Source: Mucilaginibacter sp. OK268
GTDB lineage: Bacteria; Bacteroidota; Bacteroidia; Sphingobacteriales; Sphingobacteriaceae
Assembly: GCF_900103125.1 (NCBI RefSeq)
Contig: NZ_FNJV01000001.1
Coordinates: 1 to 64,000, forward strand
Direction of reading: 5' to 3'
Length of the DNA stretch: 64,000 bases
Shown here: positions 61,603-64,000 of the stretch, one piece after another
How positions within the stretch are numbered: position 1 is the stretch's first letter
Layout of the letters: each line of letters starts with the position of its first letter
Program-made: the position numbers and the translations under genes
The notes under the pieces: generated by a model
What the model was told of the DNA's origin: nothing
Seen by the model: only the letters and a program-made list of their open reading frames with translations
Database searches by the model: none

Positions 61603-62187
61603 ATGGCTTTTTCTCAATATGATCCGCAGGCTGTTGTAAATGAAGTGTTTTCACTTTATGTGAAATTCGGTGACGAAGATTATATAGGCGAACCGGTTTC
61701 GCAACTGGAACACATGTCGCAAGCCGCTGCTTTGGCCCAGGCCGAAGGTTTTGATGACGAGGTGGTACTGGCCGCTTTTTTCCATGATATAGGTCATTTA
61801 TGTGCTGATGCAGAGGAGGCAGGAAGCATGGATGGCATGGGTAACGTTGATCATGAAAAACTGGGTGCCGATTATTTATTGGAGCGTGGTTTTTCTGAAA
61901 GGGTGGCCAACCTGGTGCAGGGCCACGTGATAGCGAAGCGTTACCTGACTTATAAATATCCGGAATATTACAACCGGTTGTCTGACGCGAGCAAGGCTAC
62001 GCTGGAATTTCAGGGAGGTGTGATGACCGAAGAAGAGGCTACGGATTTTGAGTCGAACCCTGATGCTGAGCTGATTATACGGCTTCGCTACTGGGATGAC
62101 ATGGCCAAAGAGATGAACCAACCCGTAAATAACCTCGATTATTTAAAATCTATAGCGCTAACCCATTTGCAACTGGTAAACAGTTGA
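61603..62187 (+). CDS. PhnZ-like HD-domain di-iron oxygenase
   Basis: A 194-residue HD protein closely matching PhnZ, which oxidatively cleaves (R)-1-hydroxy-2-aminoethylphosphonate to glycine and phosphate. The di-iron ligands of PhnZ align with a near-constant offset: His37, His61-Asp62, His84, His108 and Asp165, plus Lys112 in HVIAKRY and the Tyr27/Glu30 pair in DYIGEPVS. The FFHDIGHL and EFQGGVMTEEEA blocks are also conserved. The start is the ATG at 61603 (MAFSQYDPQ). No PhnY gene is adjacent; it faces the SusC receptor on the same strand, 181 bp apart. Confidence 0.85.
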   Translation: MAFSQYDPQAVVNEVFSLYVKFGDEDYIGEPVSQLEHMSQAAALAQAEGFDDEVVLAAFFHDIGHLCADAEEAGSMDGMGNVDHEKLGADYLLERGFSERVANLVQGHVIAKRYLTYKYPEYYNRLSDASKATLEFQGGVMTEEEATDFESNPDAELIIRLRYWDDMAKEMNQPVNNLDYLKSIALTHLQLVNS

Positions 62188-62301
62188 TATTCCCATATTA
62201 AGTTTTTGTAAGATATATGTAATTACGCTGTTACAAAAACTGCCTGCTTAACACAGGGTGAACATAAGATTAAGTATAGCTTAATACTAAGTTGGTTTAC
62301 T

Positions 62302-62327
62302 AATAATAAACAAAGTTTAGTATTGCT
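62302..62327 (+). promoter_or_regulatory. Shared phosphonate-locus motif, susC copy
   Basis: AATAATAAACAAAGTTTAGT followed by ATTGCT; palindrome TAAAC-AAA-GTTTA at its centre. It lies 41-66 bp before the susC start and matches 60365-60390 in reverse. A -7-like TAGTATTG (62318-62325) with TTG at 62292-62294 overlaps it. Confidence 0.6.
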
Positions 62328-62367
62328 GCATGAAAAAATCAATCCTTTCACCTTTAAATTTTAGCAG

Positions 62368-64000
62368 ATGAACAAGTTTTACCAGAGACTAAAAAACCTT
62401 ATCACGGTTTTATTATTTTGTATAACGCCATCTATTTTATTTGGACAAACCAAAATAAGCGGTACAGTTACCGACGAAAACCATTTGCCGCTTCCGGGAG
62501 TAAGTGTGAGAATTAAAGATCAAACCAAAGGTACTGTTACCGATGTGGATGGTCATTACTTTCTGACAGCCTCCAATGGGCAAACACTCATTTTTACATT
62601 TATTGGCTATACCCCGCAATCTGTAGTAGTGAGCGACAAGGCCATTATCAATGTAAGCATGAACGGTAATAGCCGAACCCTTAATGAGGTTGTTGTAACC
62701 GCTCTAGGTGTTAAAAAGGAAACCCGTCGTATTGGTTATGCCCTGCAGGCAGTTAACGGTGCCGATGTAACTACCGCACGTGACCCTAACCCTATTACCG
62801 GTTTAACAGGTAAAGTGGCGGGTTTATCGGTAGGTCCATCGGCGGAGTTATTGGGTAACCCTTCGGTATTAATAAGGGGTAACTCGGTAACCCTGTATGT
62901 GGTTGACGGTTTCCCGATCAATACAGATACTTATAATATCAGTCCTGATGATATTGAAACCTATACTGTATTGAAAGGCCCTGCTGCAGCCGCGTTATAT
63001 GGTAGCCGCGCACAAAATGGCGCTATCCTGATCACCACTAAAAAAGGTGAAAAGAACAAAAAAGGATTAACAGTTGATATTAACAGCAGTACCGTGATGA
63101 ATACCGGTTTCCTGGCATTCCCACGTACACAAAGCTCATTTGGTCCGGGCGAAAACACTTTTTATACCTTTGTTGATGGTAAAGGTGGCGCACCAGGTGG
63201 TGTGGATAGTGATTATGACGTTTGGGGTCCTTATTTTGCAGGTCAGTTAATACCACAATATGACAGCCCTGTTGTTAACGGCGTACGCCAGGGGACTCCA
63301 TGGGTTGCACGTGGTAAAGATAACCTGAAAAACTTCTTGAAAACAGGATATCAAACCAATAACAATATTTCATTGGGTGCGGTTGGTGATACTTATGTTA
63401 CCCGTTTTTCGGTTTCACAACAGCATCAAACCAGCTATATTCCTGCACAATACCTGGATATAGCCAATGCTAACTTTTACGCATCATTTACACCAACCAG
63501 CCGTTGGAAATTTGAAGCTAACGTTGATTTCAACAGACAGTCAACTGATAATTTCCCTGACGTACAATACGGTCCGAACAGTATTATTTACAATATAGCT
63601 GTATGGACCGGTGCCGACTGGAATATTAACGCACCTGATATCAAAGCTATCTGGCAACCGGGTAAAGAAGGTGTTCAATCGGTATTTGCCGAGTATACCC
63701 GTTACCATAACCCTTATTTGTTAACTGAAAAATGGACAAGGGGACATTATAAAAATGATGTTTATGGGTATGTATCCGGTAACTTTAAGATCAATGATAA
63801 CCTGAATGCTACTTTACGTTCACAGATTGATACCTATAACATCTTACGTACAGAGGATCTGCCTTTCTCTGCTCACCCTTATGGCCGTGAAGGTAACCAG
63901 GGCGATTACCGCGAAGATCGCCGTAACCTGTTTGATAACAACACAGAGTTAATGTTAAACTATAACTACACCATTCAAAAATTCCTGAATTTATCGGGTG
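62368..64000 (+). CDS. SusC/RagA family TonB-dependent receptor, N-terminal part
   Basis: 544 codons are visible before the window edge. Signal peptide ends near LFGQ (residue 27). A carboxypeptidase-like regulatory domain follows (about 28-105; ISGTVTDENHLPLPGVSV, GTVTDVDGHYFLTA). Then the TonB-box-like region NEVVVTALGVKKETR (about 109-123), the plug domain (about 125-235; VLIRGNSVTLYVVDGFP, VLKGPAAAALYGSRAQNG) and the first barrel strands. Such receptors import large or scarce ligands, with a SusD lipoprotein usually downstream (out of view). The linked phosphonate genes and the shared promoter motif suggest a phosphonate- or phospholipid-derived ligand rather than a glycan (inference). 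Confidence 0.93.
   Translation, partial: MNKFYQRLKNLITVLLFCITPSILFGQTKISGTVTDENHLPLPGVSVRIKDQTKGTVTDVDGHYFLTASNGQTLIFTFIGYTPQSVVVSDKAIINVSMNGNSRTLNEVVVTALGVKKETRRIGYALQAVNGADVTTARDPNPITGLTGKVAGLSVGPSAELLGNPSVLIRGNSVTLYVVDGFPINTDTYNISPDDIETYTVLKGPAAAALYGSRAQNGAILITTKKGEKNKKGLTVDINSSTVMNTGFLAFPRTQSSFGPGENTFYTFVDGKGGAPGGVDSDYDVWGPYFAGQLIPQYDSPVVNGVRQGTPWVARGKDNLKNFLKTGYQTNNNISLGAVGDTYVTRFSVSQQHQTSYIPAQYLDIANANFYASFTPTSRWKFEANVDFNRQSTDNFPDVQYGPNSIIYNIAVWTGADWNINAPDIKAIWQPGKEGVQSVFAEYTRYHNPYLLTEKWTRGHYKNDVYGYVSGNFKINDNLNATLRSQIDTYNILRTEDLPFSAHPYGREGNQGDYREDRRNLFDNNTELMLNYNYTIQKFLNLSG

Overview
The window is a 64 kb chromosomal stretch from a Bacteroidota bacterium, most like the Sphingobacteriaceae and probably Mucilaginibacter or a close relative (inference). 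Supporting signs are a SusC/RagA-type TonB receptor, a gliding lipoprotein of the GldB type beside nadE, a type IX secretion (T9SS) C-terminal sorting domain, GldB-, DUF4349- and FKBP-type lipoproteins, weak ribosome binding sites, and promoters of the Bacteroidota form (TTG, about 19 bp, TAnnTTTG). No tRNA or rRNA gene, CRISPR array, prophage or transposase was found.

Layout. 1-4.9 kb: the 5' end of nagB, a possible independently transcribed tRNA-like small RNA, a PhyH dioxygenase, a short-chain dehydrogenase and a secreted protein with a possible permuted papain-like fold. 4.9-20 kb: mostly housekeeping (parC, TPR membrane protein, mutarotase-like protein, HD phosphohydrolase, GH2 glycosidase, M1 peptidase, DoxX, msrA, e(P4)-type phosphatase). 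20-23.2 kb: a DUF695 protein, an unknown protein and a GC-rich, probably acquired M19 dipeptidase, separated by copies of a local palindromic repeat. 23.4-25.2 kb: a CRY-DASH photolyase-like gene behind a 255-bp conserved noncoding element. 25.4-34.2 kb: sucA-odhB, DUF4349 lipoprotein, gldB and nadE. 34.6-43.3 kb: a T9SS-exported subtilase, gamma-glutamyltransferase, MarR regulator and two FKBP lipoproteins. 43.3-46.9 kb: a four-gene operon (Dabb protein, two NAD(P)-binding proteins, class I photolyase) behind a second copy of the same noncoding element. 47.3-54 kb: DinB, ABC1 kinase plus TetR, thioredoxin, alpha/beta hydrolase, GT39 transferase. 54.4-64 kb: a phosphorus/phosphonate region with phosphocholine-type phospholipase C, TIGR03364-type FAD oxidase, DUF5690 transporter-like protein, phosphonatase-like HAD, GDCCVxC protein, XRE-cupin regulator, PhnZ-like di-iron oxygenase and the start of a SusC receptor.

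Two findings stand out. First, the element at 23448-23702 recurs on the opposite strand at 46926-47177. Each copy has a GC-rich hairpin, a 15-bp inverted repeat and a tandem array of TGTTAAAA at 10-11 bp spacing, and each lies upstream of a photolyase-family transcription unit. Such one-turn direct repeats are what a B12-dependent MerR photoreceptor (CarH/LitR type) would be expected to bind, so this looks like a light/DNA-repair regulon. Second, the phosphonatase operon and the susC gene share a nearly identical 26-bp palindromic motif just upstream, which ties receptor, hydrolase and probably the XRE-cupin regulator into one phosphonate-uptake regulon.

Intergenic DNA is rich in small dispersed repeats: at least eight families, several of which have been captured into the ends of coding regions. 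Starts and functions are read from sequence and from family knowledge only; no database search was run.
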